Assembly (NCBI GenBank): GCA_016934335.1
Contig: JAFGTC010000040.1
Coordinates: forward strand, 1-54,498
Length of the DNA: 54,498 bases
Origin: Candidatus Omnitrophota bacterium
GTDB taxonomy: Bacteria > Hinthialibacterota > Hinthialibacteria > Hinthialibacterales > Hinthialibacteraceae
Direction: 5' to 3'
This document shows, piece after piece, positions 20,532 through 28,440 of this stretch (position 1 is the stretch's first letter; every line of letters begins with the position of its first letter). Made by a program: the position numbers and the translations under genes. The notes beneath the pieces are model-generated. The model saw only the letters and a list, made by a program, of their open reading frames with translations. It was not told the origin of the DNA and did no database searches.

Positions 20532-20534
20532 GGT

Positions 20535-22364
20535 TTATTCTTGGAAGCCCGGGGGGAAGTTCGGCTGGGGGGCGGTATAATATTTTCCTTCCATGACGCG
20601 CCGTTGAAAGGTTCCATCCAAGACGGATTCCCATTCCTGGAAGAACCGCTCGTAGACTTTTCCGGATGTCAGTTTACTGCCGCCTTCGGGATATCGCTCC
20701 CGCAGAGAATCAAGCCGCCGGCGCAGCGTCTCTCGAGTAAGCCGCCCCGCTTTATATTCGAAATAGAGCAGCGCGGATTCGCTCCAGATCTGCGCATCGA
20801 TTTCATTTTGTTGCAGCAGTAGAAGGATTTCTCGATGACGCGGCGCATCCAGGCGCGCTGTGTTTTTTTGCCCGGCCTGTTTCACGTTTTCTCTCGAGTC
20901 GATGGGGACTCCGCGCCAAAGTCGAATGATTTCTTGCACGGCGGCGATTGCCTCGTTCATTTGGCGGCGAAGCGCTTCGATCAAATCTTCCGTGATCGGC
21001 GTTCGATGCGCCCAAAGAAGGAGATTCGGATCGTCGAGAATTTCCTGCGCGGCCTCCGGCGGATACATGGAAACATCGTGCCCGCGTCCCATCCATCCCT
21101 CCGGCGCGCGGGGGATGTCATGCCAGGGGCCGATCAGGCTGGATTCCAACTCGTAGTTAATGGTTGGAAGTTGGCTGTGATTTTGAATCATCACGCCTTT
21201 GAAGAACATTAACTGAGTGGAAGCCCTGTAACTCAAGCGGGCGATTTGAGTGATTCGCTCGATGCGATCGGGATTATCTCCAAACTCCAATTTCGCCCAA
21301 TCGGAAACGATCGCATCAGGATCGCGAGACGGATCCCAGGCTAATTGTCCGAAAGCGTACCAGTTGGCGCGATTCAAGGGATGATCGAAATCGGTGCTGG
21401 GCGCGACTGAAACAACGGCCATTACGCCGGATTCGTTTTTGGATTGAGCCAGCCGGAAAATGGGTGACCAGCGCCAGGCCATGACGCAGGGAAATGCATC
21501 ATGCCCGCGGTATTCGCCGAAGATCTGGAATTCTGTGCAATACGGCAATAATGAATCGTCGCTTGGAGCTTCTTCATGGTAAAACATCGGATTCAAAGGA
21601 TGAGTCGGCCGAAAATCTTTATAGAATCCCTTGTGTGCAATTAGAACGTTAGACGGAAGAAGCCCTTCTAGATTCGAAAAAAGTTCAACTTCTTTTTGGA
21701 CCAGTGTCGGCCGGTCGGTGACATTTTTCCAAATCAGCTGTGCGCCGTATTTTTGTAAAGGCTGCGCGATCATGTTGACGCCCATGAGCAGCAATTCTCG
21801 ATGAGTATGCCGCTGACATTGACTGCAGGGGCATTCCCACGGCCCCCGCACCCAATCGCCGCCCGCGCCGGCCATCACCAATCCTTTCAGGTCGGGTAGT
21901 TGAGTAAAAAGATCGTCAATCAATCGCCGCCATTTTTCTCGAACCTCCGGATCGTGAGGACATAACTGAGCCAGATCGTCTCCCATGCCGTAAACCGTGA
22001 AAATATAGGAATCAATGCCGTATTGTTGTTTGAGAAAACGCATCAGGACGCGGTGGGCTTCGCGGAAACGCTCCGCTTGCTCTCCCGGATCACGAAGCCA
22101 GCTGGGATAATTGGTCCAGAAGCAAAAGGCATTGACGCGCATGGATGCAAGCAAATCGCCGAAGCGTTTGTATGATAGACTGTCGAATGCATTCAACATT
22201 TCTTCGGCGGAAAAAAAGCCATGGCCGTCGAAATGAGGCTGCGACCACGACCATACCATGCGAAGAGGGAAAGCGGGTGCGCTGCGTTCGTCCGCATGAA
22301 GAAAATCGGCGCAAAAAACGGGAATGAATATGAATAGAGCAAGGAGAAAGTAGCGTCGCTTCAT
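20535..22364 (-). CDS. Secreted GH67-like (alpha-glucuronidase-related) glycoside hydrolase
   Basis: A 609-residue exported protein (signal peptide about 1-25, ending CADFLHA) with GAGGATTTTC before ATG. It matches the core of GH67 alpha-glucuronidases, which remove 4-O-methylglucuronate from xylan. NRANWYAFGQLAWDP corresponds to their ANWYAFGRLAWDP. FYKDFRPTHPLNPMF and TEFQIFGEYRG correspond to the IDFQPREPFSPLF and LEFQITQEYLG blocks that carry the two carboxylates acting on water (Asp250, and Glu278 or Glu284 here). The block that holds the general acid (KANSEG in GH67) reads AGAGGDW, so the substrate may differ. A CPCSQCQRH cluster (178-186) is unusual. It starts 15 bases after the pseudopilin gene and is almost certainly co-transcribed with it. 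Confidence 0.72.
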   Translation of the reverse strand: MKRRYFLLALFIFIPVFCADFLHADERSAPAFPLRMVWSWSQPHFDGHGFFSAEEMLNAFDSLSYKRFGDLLASMRVNAFCFWTNYPSWLRDPGEQAERFREAHRVLMRFLKQQYGIDSYIFTVYGMGDDLAQLCPHDPEVREKWRRLIDDLFTQLPDLKGLVMAGAGGDWVRGPWECPCSQCQRHTHRELLLMGVNMIAQPLQKYGAQLIWKNVTDRPTLVQKEVELFSNLEGLLPSNVLIAHKGFYKDFRPTHPLNPMFYHEEAPSDDSLLPYCTEFQIFGEYRGHDAFPCVMAWRWSPIFRLAQSKNESGVMAVVSVAPSTDFDHPLNRANWYAFGQLAWDPSRDPDAIVSDWAKLEFGDNPDRIERITQIARLSYRASTQLMFFKGVMIQNHSQLPTINYELESSLIGPWHDIPRAPEGWMGRGHDVSMYPPEAAQEILDDPNLLLWAHRTPITEDLIEALRRQMNEAIAAVQEIIRLWRGVPIDSRENVKQAGQKNTARLDAPRHREILLLLQQNEIDAQIWSESALLYFEYKAGRLTRETLRRRLDSLRERYPEGGSKLTSGKVYERFFQEWESVLDGTFQRRVMEGKYYTAPQPNFPPGFQE

Positions 22365-22379
22365 GAAAATCCTCGGTGT

Positions 22380-22943
22380 TTATTGAAGAAGTTTTGTATC
22401 GAAAGGCATCCAGGAAGGGCCCAGCCGGACGATGTCGCCCAGGCTGAGAACGCCGTTGCTGGAATCGTAATCGACGCTGAATCCGACCATTTGAATCATA
22501 TCCGGGCCGGCGCTGGCGATGCGCCAGCAGGCGCCGCGGGTCGACCGGGGAGCGTTGTTGGCCAGTTTGGCGGAAGTCCAATCGTAATAATCATAGGTGT
22601 GGGTGTGAAATTCCGAACTCTCTTTTTTCTTTCCGAACGGATCGGCGGGATAAAAAGAGATGAAGGCGATCGGCGTCGTCAAGGCTGAAAAGCGGCTCAA
22701 GGCGGTGCCGGAGGCGATTTGCTGGTCAATCAAATGGGCGACGGGGTAATTGCCGAATTCCAGGTGATACGATTCAAGCGCCGTTGCCAAGGTGCGCATA
22801 TCGGCTTCTACTCTCGACACTTTGGCGCGGACTTGAGCGTTGAGAAAATTGGGGACGGCGATGGCGGCCAGAATGCCGATGATGGCCACAACGATGAGCA
22901 GTTCGATCAGGGTGAAAGCTCTTGGAGAAGTTTTTGTATGCAT
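22380..22943 (-). CDS. Type II pseudopilin-like protein
   Basis: A 187-residue protein with a classical prepilin leader: short basic MHTKTSPRA, then FTLIELLIVVAIIG with Glu at +5 and a hydrophobic helix. Cleavage and N-methylation at the Phe would be done by a prepilin peptidase not present here. The following NAQVRAKVSRVEADMRTL is the helical stalk seen in many pseudopilin-like proteins of uncultured phyla. The C-terminal half is a short soluble head of unknown specificity. It is the first gene of a tight pair with the GH67-like hydrolase (15-base gap) and is isolated from any secretion machinery gene, so it probably works with a general type II system encoded elsewhere. Confidence 0.9.
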   Translation of the reverse strand: MHTKTSPRAFTLIELLIVVAIIGILAAIAVPNFLNAQVRAKVSRVEADMRTLATALESYHLEFGNYPVAHLIDQQIASGTALSRFSALTTPIAFISFYPADPFGKKKESSEFHTHTYDYYDWTSAKLANNAPRSTRGACWRIASAGPDMIQMVGFSVDYDSSNGVLSLGDIVRLGPSWMPFDTKLLQ

Positions 22944-22969
22944 AAGTCTGTTTCTTTCGGGGAATGAGG

Positions 22970-23008
22970 AGAGAAATAGGCGGAGCCATGCCCAAGCACG
23001 GCTCCGCC
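22970..23008 (-). terminator. Hairpin terminator between the GWGP-repeat gene and the pseudopilin gene
   Basis: Nine-base perfect arms (GGCGGAGCC / GGCTCCGCC, 22979-23008) with a 12-base loop, followed on the minus strand by TATTTCTCTC. It lies 42 bases after the stop of the secreted GWGP-repeat gene and before the pseudopilin start. Confidence 0.6.
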
Positions 23009-23050
23009 GGTCATGTTTCTAATTTTTATTTCTAATTATTACGCATTTAT

Positions 23051-25126
23051 TTATTGGTGCAGCATCCAATCTCCTACGGAGGTTCCGCCGTCGTTCAAAG
23101 TCGCCGCCATTAAATAGACCGAACTGTCGTCCGTCACTGGCTGACTGGGGAAGACGATTTCCGACAAGGTTTTGCCGGGATCCAGTGCGTAGCGGCGATG
23201 AAGCATATTTACGCCGAAAATGTCCGGATCGCCCATGGTGGTTTTGAGATCGTTGAAGACCAGCCGGTCGGATTGGATGTCGATTTCGCCTGAATAGACC
23301 GCCATCCAAAATACGCCCGGCCCCCAGCCGTCGCCGGTGCTGGCGTCGGTGAATTTGACAAACACCTCTTTGTTAGGATTATTTTCCAAAACGGACGAAA
23401 GATCAATAGTGTAATATTGCTTATTGGATTCGTTGTGGATGTCTGCCCCGTACATTTCCATGGAGTTCATCACTTCCACGAACGTGTCTTCATCGGAGGA
23501 TCCTTCTTGATTGACGATGACGATGCTTTTCAGATAAGGCCCCCAGCCGTCCGCCGGGACTCCGTCGGACAAGCGAATTTGAACGATGTTGGAAGAGTTA
23601 TCGATCAAATAGGGAGATAAGTCGATGGAATAAAAATCGAGGTTGCTGTTGTCGTGAGTTTCTTCGCCGCTTTCAGCCACCCAATCCATTTCCACTTGAA
23701 AATCGCCGCCGGCTCCTGAAGCGACTTCGATGACAAACTCATTGCCGACGTGAACTTGCGCAATGGCGGAGTCGATGTCGTCGGGAAGATCGAACTGATA
23801 AATCATATATGTTTGTAAATCTGCGAAGCGAAAATCGCCGCCGGGAATACTGCCGCCGTCATCGATCAAATAGTCATTTTCGTCTGCTGAGCCTACGGAC
23901 ATAGCGGCATAGCGTACGACATCGCTGGGGCCGGAGAGGGAAACGATGAAGTTGTTCGCCATGTCAATTGTCAGTTTGGCGTCGCTGGCGTCGTCGGGGA
24001 GATCGAAGCGATAGGTGAGCGAACCGGCGCCGTCTGCGAAGCGGTGACCGCGGTTGGAAGGCCCTGATGCGCTGTTGTCATAAAGATAGTCTTTTTCCGC
24101 TTCGCCGCCGTCGGTTTGGAACATGGCGTAGACGGTCGCATTGGAAGCGTCCACCGGAGCTTCCAAGGTTTCTTCAAATGTCATTGTCGAGCCGGTGAAG
24201 AGGCTGATGTTCTGCAGGAAAGGCCCCCAACCGTTGGACGGCGTGGCGTCGGTGAAGAGAATCCATAGTTCTCCGGTGTTTTCCGCCAGGAAGGGGGATA
24301 CGTCGAAAGTGTATTGCTTCAGATTCCCTAAAGCGCGATGCTCGAAGCCGTCGTAAAGATCCATAGAGTTGGCCAGGACGGTATATCCCTCGGTTGTAGA
24401 GTATTCAGGATCCCAAAATTCCGTCGCGATCGAAATTACGAAGTTGTTGCCGACTGTTACGCCCAACGTCGCTTCCGTGATTCCTTCCAGATCTTCAAGA
24501 ATATACAGCGCATAACCCGTACCGTCGATAAAGCGTGTTCCGCCGGAGTTTCCATTGCCTTTTTCCATCACCAAATAAAAAAGATCGTCGTCGCCGAAAT
24601 TGGTGTCGAACGAGACAATGTAATCCAATTGGGTGTCATCAAGATAATTATAAAAAATATTATCGTTGGCGCTGGGGCTGGAGAACCATCCACCGACGGG
24701 GCCGAGGCGGACTGCGTCGGATGAACCGTCCGCATAACGAAACTCGATTTCTCCGAAAGGATTGCCGAATCCTCCCGGGGCGGACATTAAGGCCAGATCG
24801 ATCGACCCGTAAGCGCCGTCGGGGACGTCGACCGTCTGCCCGTTGATCGCCATCGCATCCAACGATTCTTCAAGAAGCGCGGCGAATTGAAAGGATGCGC
24901 GGCCGTCCTGGGTTGTGTTCAAAGATCCTTCGGCATAGTTGGCGGGCAGCGTCCCGGCGTCGACGCGGCGGCCGTCATCATCGAGCGGAGCGCCCACTCC
25001 TGCGCCGCCTGATTCCAACACCGCATCCGCGTCGAAATGCGCCGATAAATCGATAGGCGCTTGAGCCGCCGCCATTGACGCGACAAAACATACTGAAAAA
25101 AACGTTACAAATAGATTCTTCATCAT
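23051..25126 (-). CDS. Secreted multi-domain beta-sandwich protein with GWGP repeats
   Basis: A 691-residue exported protein. The start is fixed by a perfect AGGAGG (25131-25136) just before two adjacent ATGs (25126 and 25123), followed by a signal peptide (MKNLFVTFFSVCFVASMAAAQ). The mature protein is acidic and beta-rich. At least three copies of one motif are visible: an S-P-F/Y-L or S-S-V-L strand, then about 20 residues to D-A/G-x-x-x-GWGP. They read DATPSNGWGPFLQ (about 24228), DGVPADGWGPYLK (about 23540) and DASTGDGWGPGVF (about 23323). I recognise no catalytic residues; sugar- or surface-binding jelly rolls are a guess. It lies 110 bases after the RND exporter gene and ends in a hairpin, so it may have its own promoter. 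Confidence 0.82.
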   Translation of the reverse strand: MMKNLFVTFFSVCFVASMAAAQAPIDLSAHFDADAVLESGGAGVGAPLDDDGRRVDAGTLPANYAEGSLNTTQDGRASFQFAALLEESLDAMAINGQTVDVPDGAYGSIDLALMSAPGGFGNPFGEIEFRYADGSSDAVRLGPVGGWFSSPSANDNIFYNYLDDTQLDYIVSFDTNFGDDDLFYLVMEKGNGNSGGTRFIDGTGYALYILEDLEGITEATLGVTVGNNFVISIATEFWDPEYSTTEGYTVLANSMDLYDGFEHRALGNLKQYTFDVSPFLAENTGELWILFTDATPSNGWGPFLQNISLFTGSTMTFEETLEAPVDASNATVYAMFQTDGGEAEKDYLYDNSASGPSNRGHRFADGAGSLTYRFDLPDDASDAKLTIDMANNFIVSLSGPSDVVRYAAMSVGSADENDYLIDDGGSIPGGDFRFADLQTYMIYQFDLPDDIDSAIAQVHVGNEFVIEVASGAGGDFQVEMDWVAESGEETHDNSNLDFYSIDLSPYLIDNSSNIVQIRLSDGVPADGWGPYLKSIVIVNQEGSSDEDTFVEVMNSMEMYGADIHNESNKQYYTIDLSSVLENNPNKEVFVKFTDASTGDGWGPGVFWMAVYSGEIDIQSDRLVFNDLKTTMGDPDIFGVNMLHRRYALDPGKTLSEIVFPSQPVTDDSSVYLMAATLNDGGTSVGDWMLHQ

Positions 25127-25236
25127 GTTACCTCCTATTTGGGTTACATTTATTTCTTCCATTATGCATCGATCCCTCTTTTTTTTAACGGCGAACTCAT
25201 AATAGATCATTGGGAAACGGGAGAAAATCACGCGGT

Positions 25237-28200
25237 TTACGCTTTTTTTGTCGCTTTGTAATGACGGCAGGTCAATTTGATTAAGGTGGGGAGAAAAACA
25301 ACGCAGGAGAACCAGCATGTCGCCGATCCAATCGCCATTAAAGCGCCCAGACTGGCAAGCCCTTTGTGAGACGCAAAAACAAGGCTGCCAAAGCCCGTGA
25401 TGGTTGTGAGCGTCGTGAGCGTCAGAGTGGTGCCGGTCGTGAACATGCTTTTTTCTACATTGTGGTTTTCTTCGTATCGGTGGAAAAAATGGACGGCGTT
25501 ATCGACGCCGATGCCAATGAGAATCGGAATGGCGAAAAAGTTGGCCATGTTCATGTGAACATCGAAGACGCCCATGATTTCCACCAGCCAAACCACGCCC
25601 AATGACAAGGGGAAGATCACGTAGAGAATGGCGCGCAGGCTGAGAAAATCGAGCAGGACGAGCAAAGACACGGCGAAGAATGAGTAAAAGCCTATATACG
25701 CGAATGAATTGCGCATCAAAATGCTGGATTCGTAGACCTGGATCGGCGTGCCAGTGACATTGGGATCGATGCGGCGCATAGCGTCTACAAACTTGCTCAT
25801 CGGCTCCATCTCCCAGATATTATCCTTGGGATAAGCCATAACCAGCAGCGAGTTGTCTTTTCCAATAAAAAGCCGCTGTAGCATTCGGGGAAGCATGGCG
25901 GGGTGAGGTTCTTCCATGGACGCCAAGCGATACACCATACGAAGGGCTTGTCGCGGCCGCTCCAGCAATTGGCGGTTGGCGTTTTCCAGGCGAGCGATGA
26001 CCGCTTCCTGCGAGCCCTGGAGCAGTGAAGTCAATTCATTGAGTTGGTCGACTTGCTTTTGAATTTGTGCGAGTTGCTCTTCGCTTATATCGGGGATATC
26101 TGGAAAGAGTTCGCCCTGTTCCATTTGGGAGAAATCCATCCCCTCAGGAATCTGCATGCCTTCAGGAATCTGCATGCCTTCAGGAATCTGCATGCCTTCA
26201 GGAATCTGCATGCCTTCAGGAATCTGCATGCCTTCGGGAATCTGCATGCCCTCGGGAATCTGTACGCCTTCAGAAATCTGCACGCCTTCAGGAATCTGCA
26301 TGCCTTCAGGAATCTGTGCACCCTCAGGAATCTGCGTGCCTTCAGACCCGGGCGGAGGATCATTCTGCTCATTCGAGGATCCAGAATGGAGAAAGCCATT
26401 CTGCATGGCCGCTAATTGGGCAGGATCGAGAGAAGAGGCATCCATCCGGACGGCCTGCGATGATTGCATCCCCTTTGCTTTTTCGGTCATCTCGGCGCGC
26501 ATATCCAGAAATTGCTTCAGCTGATCGACATGACTTTCAAGAAGATCCACTTTTTGCACCAAGGCTTGAGAAATGAATGGATTGGGCGAATAAGTTGTGG
26601 AAGCGCTGTCAACAAAGCCGCTCAGGATTCGGCGCATGGATTGGAGTATTTCTTGTTTTTCCGGCGAAACGGCTGGAAGCGCATCCGCCAGACTCTCCGT
26701 ATTCGCTACAGTCGGATCAGTCTTCAATGCGGCGACAGTGGAGCGTACTTCGTCGAGATTCTCTTTCAAGAAAGCGCAGTACCAAGTCGAGAATTCGGAA
26801 TCTTCCATCAATTTATGTTCATATTCGACCGATTCGAGCCCATCCGCTTGTAATTCTAACAAATTGTCGTCGAAGCGAACTTCCCAGATTTTTGGCGCCA
26901 GGAGAACGGTTGCGATGATGATGACAGTGACCATGACGGCGGGATAACGCGAAACGTGGCGAAGCCCGACTATATGAACGGGAGTAGGCGTATGGTTTTT
27001 GATCGGGAAATAGCGGTTATAGGTAATCAGCATGGCGGGAAGGGTAACCAGCATGGCGATGAGGCAAAAAAGAATGCCAATGCCGGCGACGAAGCCTAAT
27101 TCAGCCAATCCGAGAAAATCCGTCATCATGGCTAAGAGAAAAGCGATGGAGGAGGTTGTCGCGCCGGTCAGAATGCCGCTGCCTGCATGCTGGAGCGCGC
27201 CGGCCACCGCCCGGGAGGGATCGCCCGTTCGATCCAGTTCTTCCTGATAGCGATGCAGAAAATGGATGCCGAAATCAATGCCCAATCCGATGAGGATCAA
27301 GGCGAAAACCAGAGAAAGCAAATTAAGGTGGCCTAATGTAAGAGCGACGAAGCCGTAGGTCCAACCCATCGCGCAGAGAAGCGATAAGATGCCGCACAGC
27401 GGCCTTCCCAATTCGCGGAAAAAGAAGATAAACAATAACGAGACGCAAATCAACGCGATGACGCTGGCGTTGAACATATCCTTATTGGAGGTATTCATTT
27501 CGTCGGCCTGCAGGGCGGGCCGGCCGGTGAGCCCGGCTTTGACGCTGGGGAAATCCTGCTCCGTCAGCCAGATGTCGGTTCGGATTCGCTTCAACGGCGC
27601 TTCAATGACGCTGAGCGTAGAAAAATCCTTGGCGGGCATCACCAACATCAACAAAAAACCGCCTTTATTGGACCAGTTGTATTCCATCCCCCCGCTTTTG
27701 ACGGATTCGATTCGATTTTCCAACTCTACAAATTCTTCGAATGGATTTTCGCCGTCATTGCGCAAAGCATGGATAAGAACGCTCAAATCCTCCATGTCGC
27801 GGTCGTCAACGGCGGCGAGGGATGCATCCGGCTGGATCGCCAAATCCAAGGCGTCGTTAATCCGCATGAGGATTTGATCGATTGAGCGCGTGCCCAAGAG
27901 TTCTTGGATCTCGTCTTTATTGGCGTCGAGTTCGTTTTGCAGGCGTCGAAGATCGTCTATTTTGACGTCATCGAAATAGAAGGCGTAATCCGCCGCCCAT
28001 TTCGTATCGAAGGCGTAAATGACGTCTTCGACGTCGTCGCTTTGACGCAGACGGATTTCCAACGCATTGGCAAAGTCGATCATTTCCGACTTTGACGGCC
28101 CTTCAATGATGATATAGAGAAACTCGAGATCGCCGAATTTACGGATAAATTCCATGTAACGGTGATGGTAATCGAGGTTTTCGGACAGCAGCTGATCTTG

Positions 28201-28332
28201 ATCGGTAATCATCTGCATGTGGGCGGTTCCATAGAAGCCCGCAACCGCCGCCAAAGCGAACGAAAAGAAAACCACCCATCGGGGAAATCGGGAAACGATT
28301 TTATGAATCAGCGTAAAAAGCAGTTTCCGCAT
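25237..28332 (-). CDS. RND/MMPL-family exporter (HpnN-like) with hexapeptide repeat
   Basis: A 1031-residue inner-membrane transporter with two homologous halves. Each half has one N-terminal helix, a periplasmic loop and five to six helices. The signature helix-4 motifs GLGIDFGIHFLHRY and GIGVDNAVHFFHRYEE mark the MMPL/hopanoid-exporter branch of RND proteins, which move lipids or hydrophobic molecules out of the inner membrane. The second periplasmic loop carries 11 copies of the hexapeptide xQIPEG, encoded by an 18-bp tandem repeat, between a helical part and a Gln/Leu-rich coiled segment. Substrate is unknown. HpnN in hopanoid producers is adjacent to HpnO-type aminotransferases, and a class III aminotransferase lies just upstream here, but no hopanoid synthesis gene is in the window. 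Confidence 0.9.
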   Translation of the reverse strand: MRKLLFTLIHKIVSRFPRWVVFFSFALAAVAGFYGTAHMQMITDQDQLLSENLDYHHRYMEFIRKFGDLEFLYIIIEGPSKSEMIDFANALEIRLRQSDDVEDVIYAFDTKWAADYAFYFDDVKIDDLRRLQNELDANKDEIQELLGTRSIDQILMRINDALDLAIQPDASLAAVDDRDMEDLSVLIHALRNDGENPFEEFVELENRIESVKSGGMEYNWSNKGGFLLMLVMPAKDFSTLSVIEAPLKRIRTDIWLTEQDFPSVKAGLTGRPALQADEMNTSNKDMFNASVIALICVSLLFIFFFRELGRPLCGILSLLCAMGWTYGFVALTLGHLNLLSLVFALILIGLGIDFGIHFLHRYQEELDRTGDPSRAVAGALQHAGSGILTGATTSSIAFLLAMMTDFLGLAELGFVAGIGILFCLIAMLVTLPAMLITYNRYFPIKNHTPTPVHIVGLRHVSRYPAVMVTVIIIATVLLAPKIWEVRFDDNLLELQADGLESVEYEHKLMEDSEFSTWYCAFLKENLDEVRSTVAALKTDPTVANTESLADALPAVSPEKQEILQSMRRILSGFVDSASTTYSPNPFISQALVQKVDLLESHVDQLKQFLDMRAEMTEKAKGMQSSQAVRMDASSLDPAQLAAMQNGFLHSGSSNEQNDPPPGSEGTQIPEGAQIPEGMQIPEGVQISEGVQIPEGMQIPEGMQIPEGMQIPEGMQIPEGMQIPEGMQIPEGMDFSQMEQGELFPDIPDISEEQLAQIQKQVDQLNELTSLLQGSQEAVIARLENANRQLLERPRQALRMVYRLASMEEPHPAMLPRMLQRLFIGKDNSLLVMAYPKDNIWEMEPMSKFVDAMRRIDPNVTGTPIQVYESSILMRNSFAYIGFYSFFAVSLLVLLDFLSLRAILYVIFPLSLGVVWLVEIMGVFDVHMNMANFFAIPILIGIGVDNAVHFFHRYEENHNVEKSMFTTGTTLTLTTLTTITGFGSLVFASHKGLASLGALMAIGSATCWFSCVVFLPTLIKLTCRHYKATKKA
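26141..26338 (-). repeat. 11-copy 18-bp tandem repeat inside the exporter gene
   Basis: Eleven units of 18 bases, reading ccttcaggaatctgcatg on the plus strand with a few substitutions, encode (M/V/A/T)QIPEG. Units 2-5 are identical, while units 7, 8, 10 and 11 differ at several bases, so the array grew from one end. The length is a multiple of three, and copy changes would leave the frame intact. Confidence 0.95.
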
Positions 28333-28408
28333 GTCTTCCGGCCAATTATCGCAGATGCGATTGAGAATAGAGTATTATCATACACGAAATGAACGTCAAG
28401 AAAACACG

Positions 28409-28440
28409 CCCTGATCGATTGAACCGGATCGATAATCAGG
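28409..28440 (-). terminator. Possible terminator overlapping the aminotransferase stop
   Basis: On the minus strand CCTGATTATCGAT pairs with ATCGATCAGG with a small bulge, then GCGTGTTTTCTT follows. It includes the stop codon of the aminotransferase gene. If it works, the exporter gene needs its own promoter in the 100-base gap. Confidence 0.4.

Noticed and set aside
26141..26338. Possible CRISPR array
   Set aside because: The units are contiguous 18-mers without spacers and lie in frame inside a membrane-transporter gene.
26156..26524. MPSGIC repeat frame opposite the exporter
   Set aside because: It is the other strand of the 18-bp repeat that encodes QIPEG; the exporter frame is the real gene.
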